64,000 nucleotides of DNA from Deinococcus deserti VCD115 (GCF_000020685.1 NC_012528.1:124001-188000), one strand, 5' to 3'. Shown: positions 47,578-56,138, counted from the first letter of the stretch. Program-made: numbers and translations. The notes: generated by a model not told the origin, from the sequence alone.

Positions 47578-49110
47578 TTACTTGATGTCCCAGAGGTGAG
47601 CCTGATCGTCGTACCGGCCGCCGCCGGGCGCAGGAGTCCAGACGAAGTTCACGAGGTCCTTGGTGGCTCCGCCGAAGCGTTTTGCGGTCCAGAGTGTGGC
47701 CCACGGAAGCTGCTCGTTCACGAGACTGCACACGTTCTGGTACGCCTTGGTGCGGGCGGCTACGGCTGCGGTCTCCTGCCCCTGCTCGAACAGCTTGTTC
47801 ACGGCTGGCAGGTTGACCCTCATGCGGTTGGTGCCGTTCGGGGGCATGAAGTCCGAATGCAGGCTGGGGTAGAGCGTATCCGGGTCAGGGCCGTTGCCGA
47901 TTCCCGCGTACACCATCTGGAAGGCCGTGCCGTTGGTGACCTGATTGTAGGTGGGGGTGTCCAGGAAGCGTGGGGTAATTTTGAGGCCCACTTGCGCGAA
48001 CATCTGCTGCAAGGTCACCAGAACGTCCTTGCTGAGCTGGTCGGTGTAGTACGTGATGACTTCGATGTTCTGACTGCTGTTCCATCCGGCGGCCTGAAGC
48101 AGTTGCCGGGCCTTGGCGGGGTCGTAAGCGTACTTATTGACGCTTTTGGGCACGTAGCGGCTGTTTGTGACGGGGCAGTAAGCCAGCTCCGCGCCGCCGC
48201 CGTACAGTTGTTTGATGATGGTGTTGCGGTCGATGGCGTGCAACATGGCCTGCCGGACGCGAATGTCTTTGAACTGGTCGCTGGCGTTGTTGAAGCCGAG
48301 GTAGTTGGCCACCTGGCTGGGGCCGCTCAGAATGCTGACGCTGCTGCCACTGAATGTTTTGGTGTCGTCCAGGGTCAGGTACGTGAAGTCGATGTTGCCG
48401 CTCTTCAGGGCCAGGACAGCGGCCGCCTGCTCCTTGAAGTAACGGTTCACCAGCCGGTCAACTTTGGGTTTGCCTTTGTAGTAATTGGGGTTGGCTTTGA
48501 GTTCGACGTACTGGTCAGGCACGTGACGGCTCCACATGAATGGGCCGGTTCCGACGGGTTCGGTACGCCACCAGGTGGAGGTGCGCAGTTCCCGGGCGGG
48601 GATTTTTGAGAGTTCGTGCTGAGGCAGGATCATGAAGCTGGTCAGGGCGTCGAGCAACGCCGCGTTGGGCTTGCTCAGGGTCACGACGACCGTCCGTGTA
48701 TTGGGAGTCTGGATGCTTCGGATGTTGCCGAACTTCGCAGCGAATGCGCTGCCGGAGTCCGGGTTGTTGGCGAGTTCAAGACTGAATTTGACGTCCTTGC
48801 TGGTGAAGGGTTTGCCGTCGTGCCATTTCACGCCGCTTTGCAGGATAAAAGTGTATTTCTTGCCGCCGTCCCCGACCACCCAGGAGCTGGCAAGGTCACC
48901 ACTGATTTTCTTGAACCCGGCGTCATACAGCACGAGGGTGGAGTAGTACTTGTTCAGCCAGGTGAACCCGGCGGTATTGGTGAGCGGGTTGAACTGTTGC
49001 GGTGCGCCTCCTGGGCCTTGATCGAAGGCGCCAGTGATGACCTTGTCGGCGGAGGCGGTGCCCAGGGTGGTCAGGGCGAGGGTGAGGGCCAGCACGGAAC
49101 GCTTGATCAT
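47578..49110 (-). CDS. ABC transporter substrate-binding protein, family 5
   Basis: A 510-residue binding protein. A Sec signal peptide (RSVLALTLALTTLGTASA) is followed by the family 5 fold: GVKWHDGKPFTSKDVKFSLE and IRVRQAMLHAIDRNTIIKQL are conserved blocks, YAYDPAKARQLLQAAGWNSS follows. It is the second gene of the nan operon, so sialic acid or a related glycoconjugate is the likely ligand; this is inference from context. Confidence 0.93.
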   Translation of the reverse strand: MIKRSVLALTLALTTLGTASADKVITGAFDQGPGGAPQQFNPLTNTAGFTWLNKYYSTLVLYDAGFKKISGDLASSWVVGDGGKKYTFILQSGVKWHDGKPFTSKDVKFSLELANNPDSGSAFAAKFGNIRSIQTPNTRTVVVTLSKPNAALLDALTSFMILPQHELSKIPARELRTSTWWRTEPVGTGPFMWSRHVPDQYVELKANPNYYKGKPKVDRLVNRYFKEQAAAVLALKSGNIDFTYLTLDDTKTFSGSSVSILSGPSQVANYLGFNNASDQFKDIRVRQAMLHAIDRNTIIKQLYGGGAELAYCPVTNSRYVPKSVNKYAYDPAKARQLLQAAGWNSSQNIEVITYYTDQLSKDVLVTLQQMFAQVGLKITPRFLDTPTYNQVTNGTAFQMVYAGIGNGPDPDTLYPSLHSDFMPPNGTNRMRVNLPAVNKLFEQGQETAAVAARTKAYQNVCSLVNEQLPWATLWTAKRFGGATKDLVNFVWTPAPGGGRYDDQAHLWDIK

Positions 49111-49134
49111 GGTGTTCTCCTGTTGGGGTAGAGG

Positions 49135-49857
49135 TCAGGATGCGGGGGTGGAGCGGACGTCAGTGACGAGCGTGGTGTCGGTGGATGGAGCGAGGCGTTC
49201 GTTGATCTGCTGGAAGTGGGCGTGCATGGCCTGCGTGACCTTGGCTGGTTTTCTCTGACGCAGGGCGTCGACGATGGCCATGTGGTCCTGAGCGGTCTGT
49301 TCGAGGTTCCAGTGGGTGGCGCCAGCGCTGCCGTGCAGTCGGCGGAACACTTCCCAGAACAGTTCGACGAGGCGGTTGAGGAAGAGGTTGTGCAGGGGGC
49401 GGTAGAGCACGAGGTGGAATTCGCGGTCTTCATCCTCGAAGGTCTCGCCGCGCTTGGCTTTGTCGATCATCTGCTGGGCGAGACGGTGGAGCTGGTCAAT
49501 CTGTTGCGGGGTGGTGTGGCTGACGACCATGCCGACGAGCCCTTCTTCGAGGGCAGTGCGGACCTGCAACAGGTCGCGCAGGGATTTCCCGTCGCTGGCG
49601 AAGGAGTAGGGCAGGTTTTCGAAGATGCTGTCGAAGGTGAAGGCTTTGACGTACAGGCCTTCGCCTTGTCTGGCTTCGAGGATGCCGACGGCTTCCAGGG
49701 TCTTCACGCCTTCGCGCAGGGACAGGCGGCTCATGCCCATGTCTTTGGCCAGCTGGCTTTCGGAAGGAAGCAGATCGCCGGGTCGCAGGTGGTGTTCTTC
49801 GATGTAGCGTTTGATGGCGATTTGTGCCTGGCGGTAGGCGGGTACTTTGGTGGTCAT
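49135..49857 (-). CDS. GntR/FadR-family transcriptional regulator
   Basis: A 240-residue FadR-type regulator. N-terminal winged helix (IKRYIEEHHLRPGDLLPSES, MGMSRLSLREGVKTLEAVGI) and a C-terminal helical ligand domain with His residues (EFHLVLYRPLHNLFLNRLVE, DHMAIVDALRQRKPAKVTQA). FadR-type NanR proteins repress sialic acid genes. It begins the nan operon and is divergent from the NanM-like gene; a GGAGG site precedes ATG 49857. The palindrome at 49898 is a likely operator. Confidence 0.92.
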   Translation of the reverse strand: MTTKVPAYRQAQIAIKRYIEEHHLRPGDLLPSESQLAKDMGMSRLSLREGVKTLEAVGILEARQGEGLYVKAFTFDSIFENLPYSFASDGKSLRDLLQVRTALEEGLVGMVVSHTTPQQIDQLHRLAQQMIDKAKRGETFEDEDREFHLVLYRPLHNLFLNRLVELFWEVFRRLHGSAGATHWNLEQTAQDHMAIVDALRQRKPAKVTQAMHAHFQQINERLAPSTDTTLVTDVRSTPAS

Positions 49858-49897
49858 GCGGCCTCCTGCATGCGAGAGGTCTGTTCCGAGCGAGAAC

Positions 49898-49912
49898 ATC
49901 AGATATCTGATA
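49898..49912. promoter_or_regulatory. Operator-like palindrome upstream of the GntR gene
   Basis: Perfect 14-bp palindrome ATCAGATATCTGAT at 49898-49911, 41 bp before the GntR start. Its minus-strand form TATCAGATATCTGAT shares TATCAGAYATCT with the site at 50108. Likely GntR binding site. Confidence 0.7.
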
Positions 49913-50107
49913 GGTAGATTGAGCATAAGGACTGTGACCTCAAACGTCAAGCACCGGTCATGGGTTGCCTGATCAGCATTCATCGCGCTCCCTCAAGGCC
50001 TTCTGCAAGGCGAAATAACCCGACTCAACACGTGAGCAGGTGACTCAGACAGGTGCTGTTTGACAGAACACTATGCCCCCGATACGATGCTCCTGCTTCT
50101 CGTCACT

Positions 50108-50120
50108 TATCAGACATCTA
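50108..50120. promoter_or_regulatory. Second operator-like site upstream of the NanM-like gene
   Basis: TATCAGACATCTA matches the palindrome at 49898 in 11 of the first 12 bases. It lies 51-63 bp before the NanM start, where a repressor would block the promoter. A related CTCAGATAACTGAG stretch lies just downstream. Confidence 0.6.
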
Positions 50121-50170
50121 ACCTCAGATAACTGAGCTGCGGGGTAGTGTTCCGCTCGCTGGAGGTCCTT

Positions 50171-51298
50171 ATGAGCAGCATGTTTCGGTCTGCCGCCCAG
50201 GGCGGCGACAGCGGTGGCGAACACGGCGGCACCTATCCTGACCTGCCGCTGCCGCTCACACATGGCGTGGGCGGAATCATCGGTACGACCGTTTACGCTG
50301 GACTGGGCACCGCCGGGCAGAAATTCTTTGCACTGGACCTCACGCAACCCAACCGCGTATGGACCGAAGTGGCTGCCTTTCCCGACCCTGCGCGTGACCA
50401 GGCTGCGGCCGCCGTGGCAAACGGAAAACTGTACGTGTTCGGTGGAATCGGGAAAAGCACGCCTGAGGCCACCACCGCGGTATTTCATCAGGTCCACGTC
50501 TATGATCCAGGTGCCAACACCTGGGCCATGCTGAACACCCGCGTTCCCCGGGAAATCGCTGGAGGCAGCGCCGTTACCCAGGGCGACCGGATCCTTCTCT
50601 TCGGCGGTGTCAACCGCACCATCTTCGACAGGTACTTTGAGGACATGGCGGCCGCCGGAACCGACAAGGACAGAAGAGACACAGTGACACTCGCGTACTT
50701 CAACCAGCGACCTCAGGACTACCGCTTCAGCCGGGACCTTCAGGCCTACTCTCCCGCCACCAACACCTGGGAATCCCTGGGGGTTGTGCCCTTCGCTGGT
50801 CGGACTGGAGCCGCCCTCCACTTAGAGGGCAATATCCTGACCGTGATGAATGGCGAGCTCAAACCTGGCCTCCGCACGCCCGCTGTCCATCAAGGCGTCG
50901 TCAGCCCGGCGGGCGTCACCTGGCGCGCGTTGCCTGACCTTCCCCCCCCAGCGGCTGGCCAAGTCCAGGAAGGTCTGGCCGGCGCCTACACCGGGTGCAG
51001 TGGTGGTGCGCTCCTGCTGGCTGGAGGCACGAACTTCCCCGGAAGTAGCGCGCAATTTGCCCGGGGTACCCTTTACGCCCACCAAGGGCTGAAGAAGACC
51101 TGGCACACCACCGTGTACGCCTTACGGGGAGGCCGCTGGAGTATCGCCGGCCAGCTGCCACAAGCTCAAGGACACGGCTTGAGCATCCAGTTCGGTGACG
51201 AGGTCCTGCTGATCGGCGGGGAGCTTCCAGGTGGAACAGCAAGCGCGAAAGTCATCTCAGTGCAGGTCAAAGACGGCCAACTGCTGACTGCCCGCTGA
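50171..51298 (+). CDS. nanM: N-acetylneuraminate epimerase-like Kelch protein (NanM)
   Basis: A 375-residue Kelch beta-propeller. Conserved NanM blocks: AAVANGKLYVFGGIGKS, VHVYDPGANTWAML, LLFGGVNRTIFDRYFEDM, FSRDLQAYSPATNTWES and VMNGELKPGLRTP with its active-site Glu/Arg. E. coli NanM is periplasmic and speeds alpha/beta anomer exchange of sialic acid. Here the start at 50171 (GGAGG just before it) gives no signal peptide, so it is likely cytoplasmic. It is divergent from the nan operon and has a GntR-type site upstream. Confidence 0.88.
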   Translation: MSSMFRSAAQGGDSGGEHGGTYPDLPLPLTHGVGGIIGTTVYAGLGTAGQKFFALDLTQPNRVWTEVAAFPDPARDQAAAAVANGKLYVFGGIGKSTPEATTAVFHQVHVYDPGANTWAMLNTRVPREIAGGSAVTQGDRILLFGGVNRTIFDRYFEDMAAAGTDKDRRDTVTLAYFNQRPQDYRFSRDLQAYSPATNTWESLGVVPFAGRTGAALHLEGNILTVMNGELKPGLRTPAVHQGVVSPAGVTWRALPDLPPPAAGQVQEGLAGAYTGCSGGALLLAGGTNFPGSSAQFARGTLYAHQGLKKTWHTTVYALRGGRWSIAGQLPQAQGHGLSIQFGDEVLLIGGELPGGTASAKVISVQVKDGQLLTAR

Positions 51299-51431
51299 GG
51301 AGACAGCCGTCCCTTTGTGCGCGCCGGCCGGGTGCCTGGTGCTGTCAATGAGCTGTGGGCCCTGTGCTTAACCCGGTCCTCGCGCACCCTGACCCCAGGA
51401 AAGTCAGGTCGCCTGCTGGCGCCGCACGTGG

Positions 51432-51659
51432 TTGCCACTGGTGGTCGCATGGTTCTGGAAGAGGGTGTCGTCCCGCCTTGGGAGACGCCAGGCGCAGATC
51501 GTGCGACTCACCGGAGATCGTCTCGAGACATATGGAGAGTGGTCCAGCCTGCGCGTGCTCCGGCAGCACATGCAAATCCTCGCTGAGCAGGGACTGCTGG
51601 AGCCGGTGTTCGAGGGCCATAGCTACCAGCTCCCGATGGACGCAATCACCGTTGAATGA
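51432..51659 (+). pseudogene. C-terminal fragment of an unknown gene
   Basis: A 75-codon frame. The last 55 residues (IVRLTGDRLETYGEWSSLRV, LRQHMQILAEQGLLEPVFEG) read as genuine protein with a winged-helix-like ring, but the N-terminal part and a ribosome site are missing. It lies next to an integrase remnant, so it may be a truncated cargo gene. Confidence 0.4.
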
Positions 51660-51763
51660 AGGTGCCGCCCTTCCCGACCCGTCTGCCGAGTGCACTCATC
51701 CCATGCAGCCGGATGTAACGGTTTGGTCAGTGCGTTTCAAATCTGCGACAGGTTGGTGATGAA

Positions 51764-51787
51764 AAAGGCGGCCAAGTGGCCGCCTTT
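51764..51787 (-). terminator. Intrinsic terminator after the integrase remnant
   Basis: 10-bp perfect stem (AAAGGCGGCC) with an AAGT loop; on the minus strand followed by five T residues. It lies 111 bp past the original integrase stop. Confidence 0.8.
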
Positions 51788-51897
51788 GATGTGAAACAGT
51801 ATAGCCCAGGATCCACGTATGCGCAACGTATGCATTCCGATTCTCGGGGCTGAACTCTGAAAGACCGGGATACGCGCTCCTGACGGTCGCAGACTCT

Positions 51898-52442
51898 TCA
51901 GAGATCGGCGAGTTTACCAGCCAGGTCATCTGCCGGCACATCAACGTACGCCCGTGTGTGTTGACGTTGGCATGGCCCAGATGGTGTGCCACACGAACAA
52001 AATCCCGCGTCCGTCGGTACAATAAGGTTCCGTTGTATTTCCGGAAAGCATGAAAGCCCGCCCAGGGGAGACCCTCCTGTTCCATCAGGCGCCGCAGGTG
52101 ATAGGTCGCACCAGACCGGTGAGCGTAGGTGAACAGGCGGTCCCCTTTACCCTGACCAGCATGTGCCTGAAGGGCGTCGAGGAGGCTGCCGGAGATGCCG
52201 ACGATGCGGCGCTTGCGCCCTTTGCCCTGAACGGTCAGGCGGCGGCTGGCGAGGTCCACCTGAGTCCAGGTGAGGGTCAGGGCTTCCTCGATGCGCAATC
52301 CCGCATGTGCTGTCAGCAGGATCAGAACCCGCAGGTCGGTGCGCTGCTCCCGTTCCGCGGCGGCCAGCGCCCGGTGCACCACCGTCTCGCGGTGGGGAGG
52401 CCGCCGGGTGATCGCATCGGTCCGGTCCCGCGGCTGCATCAG
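51898..52442 (-). pseudogene. Tyrosine recombinase/integrase, truncated and frameshifted
   Basis: The catalytic domain is recognisable: Arg in LLTAHAGLRIEEALTL, Lys in VQGKGRKRRIVGI, HAFR box in WAGFHAFRKYNGTLLY and LGHANVN. The nucleophilic Tyr is reached only after a frame change: an ACACAC tract (plus-strand 51954-51961) throws the frame, and the other frame reads TRAYVDVPADDLAGKLADL and stops at 51898-51900. The simplest cause is a gain of one AC unit. The N-terminal SAM-like domain is also missing before about 52442. In the current frame a product would run to 51696 without its Tyr. Confidence 0.82.
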
Positions 52443-52467
52443 GATCGGCTTCCTACACGGCATCCAG

Positions 52468-52695
52468 GTGCTCAATCGCCTGCGTCGCCTGGAGGACCAG
52501 GTGCGCGGCCTGCATAAGATGGTCGACGAGGAGCGGCCGTGTCAGGAGATCCTCACGCTGCTCAGCGGTGTCCGCAGTGCCCTGGACGCCACCGGGGAAA
52601 CCATTTTTGAGCAGTACCTGCTGAGCTGCGCGGCCGAGGAAGGGGAGCCTCTGCCGACCAAGGAGATTGTCAAAACAGCGCGTCTGCTGCGCTGA
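52468..52695 (+). CDS. CsoR/DUF156-type repressor, probably 5'-truncated
   Basis: A 75-residue frame matching the DUF156 metal- or sulfur-sensing repressors: LNRLRRLEDQVRGLHKMVDE, RPCQEILTLLSGVRSALDAT and FEQYLLSCAAEE. The Cu ligands of CsoR are Cys-His-Cys; here the first and last Cys are present but the His position is Tyr. The pattern Cys-Tyr-Cys suggests a persulfide or other thiol sensor. The N-terminus is cut at the same place where the integrase begins; the only in-frame start is GTG 52468 with no ribosome site, so it may not be expressed. Confidence 0.65.
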   Translation: MLNRLRRLEDQVRGLHKMVDEERPCQEILTLLSGVRSALDATGETIFEQYLLSCAAEEGEPLPTKEIVKTARLLR

Positions 52696-52779
52696 CGGGA
52701 ACAGCATATGGGAAGAGTGAGGACGGCCAGCAGTTCGAACACTCCCCCGTCATTGGTTGACCACCCAGTTCAAGCTGGC

Positions 52780-53826
52780 TCAGCGGGTGTGTTCGAGCAG
52801 ACGCTCACGGACGAGTGGAGCCACTTCCTGGCCAAGCAACTCGATGGCGCGCAGCATCCGCTCATGCGTCATCACCACGTTCGTCATCTGGAACGTGAGG
52901 CGCGAGACGCCCCCCAGCACCTCATTCACGTGCAACACCTTGTCCACCACCTCCTGAACACCCCCGATCAGGTACGCCCCGGCCGGACCACACTCCGCAT
53001 CGAACCGGGCGCGTGACGGCGCCGGCCACCCCCGTTCACGGCCGATGGTCTCGATCATCCGCGCGTACCCCGGATAGAACGCGTCACGCGCCTCCTGCGA
53101 CGTGGGAGCCACGAAACCAAACGCATGAACACCGACCCGCAGCGACTCCGCTGGATGCCCGGCCGCCAGACCAGCCTGCCGGTAGAGATCCACCAGCGGC
53201 CGGAAACGCCGGAAGCTCCCGCCGATGATCGCCACCATCAAGGGCAGCCCGAGCGTGCCCGCGCGCACGAACGATTCCGGGGTGCCGCCCACGCCAAGCC
53301 AGATGGGAAGCGACTCCTGCTGCGGACGCGGGTAAACGCCCTGACCAGTGAGCGGCGCGCGAAAACGCCCCTGCCAGTGCACCTGAGGGTCATCGCGAAG
53401 TTTGAGCAGCAACTCGAGTTTCTCGGCGAACAGCGCGTCGTAATCGTGCAGGTCAAGCCCAAACAAGGGGTAGGCTTCCACGAAGGAGCCGCGTCCCACG
53501 ACGATCTCCGCACGGCCACGCGAGAGCAGGTCGAGGGTGGAGAACTGCTGAAAGACCCGGACAGGGTCGTCCGCGCTGAGGACCGTGACGGCGCTGTTCA
53601 GGCGGATGCCTTGGGTGCGCGATGCGGCGGCGGCGAGGATGATGGCGGGCGCAGCATCGAGGTACTCACGGCGGTGGTGTTCGCCGACGCCGAACGAGTC
53701 GAGACCGACCGCGTCGGCACGTTCGATTTCTTCGATGAGGTGGTTGAGGCGGTCTGCGCCTGAGAGAGTAAGGTTGGTGTCGGGATCAGTGACGGTGGCG
53801 GCGAACGAGTCAATGCCGATTTCCAT
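52780..53826 (-). CDS. Luciferase-like flavin-dependent oxidoreductase
   Basis: A 348-residue LLM-class protein (bacterial luciferase fold). GLDSFGVGEHHRREYLDAAP, LNSAVTVLSADDPVRVFQQF and GRAEIVVGRGSFVEAYPLFG are conserved, with the usual glycine-rich FMN site. AAGGAG lies before the ATG. Its start overlaps the end of the flavin monooxygenase gene, so both are co-transcribed. It would oxidise a small molecule with reduced flavin; substrate unknown. Confidence 0.9.
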   Translation of the reverse strand: MEIGIDSFAATVTDPDTNLTLSGADRLNHLIEEIERADAVGLDSFGVGEHHRREYLDAAPAIILAAAASRTQGIRLNSAVTVLSADDPVRVFQQFSTLDLLSRGRAEIVVGRGSFVEAYPLFGLDLHDYDALFAEKLELLLKLRDDPQVHWQGRFRAPLTGQGVYPRPQQESLPIWLGVGGTPESFVRAGTLGLPLMVAIIGGSFRRFRPLVDLYRQAGLAAGHPAESLRVGVHAFGFVAPTSQEARDAFYPGYARMIETIGRERGWPAPSRARFDAECGPAGAYLIGGVQEVVDKVLHVNEVLGGVSRLTFQMTNVVMTHERMLRAIELLGQEVAPLVRERLLEHTR

Positions 53827-55111
53827 GATGGGTCTCCTTAGACGTGGCTTTCGCCGTGTGGGTGAAGGGCAGCGCCGATACGCGCCTATCGTTCCTATTT
53901 CGCTGCTTTGATGTCGTCTCAGAGCGGCCCCGCTTCCCTCTCCCGCCGCATGTCATATGCGGTCGCGCGGCCGCCAGTGAGGTCAGGAGTTCACTGGCGG
54001 CCGCGCGACCGGCCCGGTTGGCACCGATGGTGGACGTGGACGGCCCGTATCCCACCAGGTGAATCCGGGGCTCGCTCGCCACCTGCGTGGCCAGGCGTCC
54101 GGTCATCACGATTCCATCCTCCGCGTCCGGCCTGCGCAACATCAGCGGAGCGAGATGATCAAGAGAACTGCGAAAGCCGGTACACCACAAAATCACGTCC
54201 GCATGCACTTCTGAACCATTCGCCCAGCGCACGCCATCCTCAGTGATCTCAGTGAACATGGGGTGGCGGCTCAGCACCCCCCGCGCCCGCATCTCTTCGA
54301 CCGCGGGGGTCACCGGGAGTCCAGTGACAGACACGACCGATTGTGGACTCAGGCCGGCCCGGACCCGGTCCTCTACCAGGGCCACGGCGGCGCGGGCCGC
54401 CTGATCATCGAAGGGTCCCTCACGGAATACTGGGGGCTGGCGCGTCACCCAGGTGGTGGTGGTGACCTTGGAGATCTCGCCCAGCAGCTGAAGGGCTGAG
54501 ATTCCCGCGCCCACGATCACGACGTGTTGACCCGCGAACGCCTGGGGGGTCCGGTAGTCCCGGGTGTGCAGATGCTGGCCCTGAAAGCGCTCCGCACCGG
54601 GGTACTCCGGGATATACGGGGCGTCCCAGGTACCGGTGGCGTTGATCAGGCCGCGCGCGGAGAATTCTCCCCGGTCGGTCTCCACCCTGAAGCGGTCACC
54701 GCGGCGGCTCACGAGGATGACCTTCACTGGCCGGAGCACACGAAGGCCGAAGGCTTGCTCATACGCCGCGAAATATCGCGGCACCGCGACCCTGGCCTGC
54801 ACGTGGGTCTCGCCGGACGCCATGTCCGAGAAGGGCAGGCCCGGCAGATCATGGATGCGGTTGACGGTGCTCAGGGTCAGGCTCGGCCAGCGGAACTGCC
54901 ATGCCCCTCCAGGGGCCGCCGCGGCGTCCAGGATGACGAATTTCTTGCGGGGTACGAGGCCGGCCTGCTTGAGGTGGTAGGCCGCAGAAAGGCCAGCCTG
55001 ACCGCCCCCGATCACGACTATGTCGGTTTTGAGTGCCGCACCAGGGGGAGCCAGGCGGCCAGCCGGACCAGGGGTCATATCGGGGTCATCGTCAGTGGAC
55101 GCTGGAGCCAT
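53810..55111 (-). CDS. FAD-dependent oxidoreductase, flavin monooxygenase-like (CzcO type)
   Basis: A 433-residue protein with two Rossmann motifs: VVIGGGQAGLSAAYHLKQAG (FAD) and VVIVGAGISALQLLGEI (NAD(P)H). FQGQHLHTRDYR and VILWCTGFRSSLDHLAPLML match the CzcO/YhbX group. Typical proteins end near IGANRAGRAA; here about 60 extra basic residues follow, crossing a perfect hairpin at 53961-54010. ATG 55111 or 55078 could be the start. Operon partner of the luciferase-like enzyme. Confidence 0.87.
   Translation of the reverse strand: MAPASTDDDPDMTPGPAGRLAPPGAALKTDIVVIGGGQAGLSAAYHLKQAGLVPRKKFVILDAAAAPGGAWQFRWPSLTLSTVNRIHDLPGLPFSDMASGETHVQARVAVPRYFAAYEQAFGLRVLRPVKVILVSRRGDRFRVETDRGEFSARGLINATGTWDAPYIPEYPGAERFQGQHLHTRDYRTPQAFAGQHVVIVGAGISALQLLGEISKVTTTTWVTRQPPVFREGPFDDQAARAAVALVEDRVRAGLSPQSVVSVTGLPVTPAVEEMRARGVLSRHPMFTEITEDGVRWANGSEVHADVILWCTGFRSSLDHLAPLMLRRPDAEDGIVMTGRLATQVASEPRIHLVGYGPSTSTIGANRAGRAAASELLTSLAAARPHMTCGGRGKRGRSETTSKQRNRNDRRVSALPFTHTAKATSKETHHGNRH
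53961..54010. repeat. Perfect 20-bp inverted repeat inside the flavin monooxygenase gene
   Basis: Arms GGTCGCGCGGCCGCCAGTGA and complement around a 10-base loop. It encodes AAASELLTSLAAA near the end of the expected enzyme. It may be an inserted repeat or the original terminator, with the frame reading through. Confidence 0.75.
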
Positions 55112-55154
55112 GCGTGCAGTGGGCCCGATCCTGAGGGTAAGGTTCTGGATTCCG

Positions 55155-55185
55155 AAAAGGGAGGCGCACGCTGGCCGTGCGCCTC
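55155..55185 (-). terminator. Terminator of the WrbA gene
   Basis: 10-bp perfect stem (GAGGCGCACG, loop CTGGC) followed by TTTTC on the minus strand, 109 bp after the stop of wrbA. Confidence 0.75.
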
Positions 55186-55293
55186 TCCTGTCCATGATGT
55201 GGTTGCCGTATTTACCGACGCAGGTGGACTTAGCGCCCGGGTAAGGGCCGACGGTGGTGGCTGCGCCCGTCAGGCCGGAGTCCTGAGAAGGCT

Positions 55294-55980
55294 TTACTGC
55301 GCTTTGAGCTTCTGGGTGATCTCGATCTGGCGGCGCACCTGATGGCGGATGGAGGCCTTGTCTGCTTCGCTCAGCGGTTCGCCGTTGGCGGTGACGCTGG
55401 CGCCGTAGGGGTTGCCGCCGGAAGCGAAGAGCACCGGATCGGTGTAGCCGGGAGGCGTCAGGATGGCGCCCCAGTGCATGGCGGTGATGTACAGCGTCTG
55501 GAGCGTGGTCTCCTGCCCGCCGTGGGGGTTCTGCGCGCTGGTCATGGCGCTGAAGGTCTTGTTGGCCAGGGCGCCGGTGCCCCACAGTCCACCCAGCGTG
55601 TCGATGTACGCGCGGATCTGGCTGGTGGCCCCACCGAACCGGGTGGGGGAGCTGAACAGGATCGCGTCGACGTTCTCCAGGTCAGCCGGCGTGGCTTCGG
55701 GAACGTGGGCGGTGCGTTCCTGCTGTGCCCTCCAGGCGTCCTGACCGTTCACGACTTCCTGGGGAGCCGTTTCGCGCGCCTTGACCAGGCGCACCTCGGC
55801 GCCGGACTCGCGGGCGGCTTCAGCAGCCACTTCGGCCATCTGGTGGTTGGTGCCGTAGGTCGAGTAGTACACGATGGTCATCCTGACGGGGCTGGGGGTG
55901 GTCACGGGGGACTCCTGGGGCGCATCCTGCGCCTGCGTGCGGGGGTAGAGGGCTTTGAGGAGGCGGTCGAGGAACGTCAT
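55294..55980 (-). CDS. wrbA: NAD(P)H:quinone oxidoreductase, WrbA family
   Basis: A 228-residue flavodoxin-like protein. [20 protein letters not shown] is the FMN-phosphate loop, [20 protein letters not shown] and [20 protein letters not shown] are WrbA marks, and [12 protein letters not shown] follows. It reduces quinones by two electrons, protecting against redox stress. About 33 residues precede the usual start. A MarR operator and promoter lie just upstream; the marR gene is the next one on the same strand. Confidence 0.93.
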   Translation of the reverse strand: MTFLDRLLKALYPRTQAQDAPQESPVTTPSPVRMTIVYYSTYGTNHQMAEVAAEAARESGAEVRLVKARETAPQEVVNGQDAWRAQQERTAHVPEATPADLENVDAILFSSPTRFGGATSQIRAYIDTLGGLWGTGALANKTFSAMTSAQNPHGGQETTLQTLYITAMHWGAILTPPGYTDPVLFASGGNPYGASVTANGEPLSEADKASIRHQVRRQIEITQKLKAQ

Positions 55981-56034
55981 GGGCCTGCCTTTGAATAGAG
56001 GTTGAAACGGGGGTCTGGCCTTGCTTGCGTACGC

Positions 56035-56063
56035 ACTAGAACACTTTAATATTAAAGTGTCAA
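56035..56063 (-). promoter_or_regulatory. wrbA promoter with overlapping MarR operator
   Basis: On the minus strand TTGACA (56063-56058), a 17-base spacer and TCTAGT (56040-56035). A perfect 20-bp palindrome with half ACACTTTAAT fills 56041-56060, overlapping the -35 and spacer, ideal for repression. Confidence 0.85.
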
Positions 56064-56138
56064 GGGAAGATCCTTCGACGTTTCCACTCCGTCCCTGACT
56101 GGTTCACGCAAAACGCCGTGTCAGTAACCCAAAAAAAC

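Noticed and set aside
47596..48609. 337-codon plus-strand frame opposite the binding protein
   Set aside because: No start signal and no domain; the minus strand encodes a complete family 5 binding protein.
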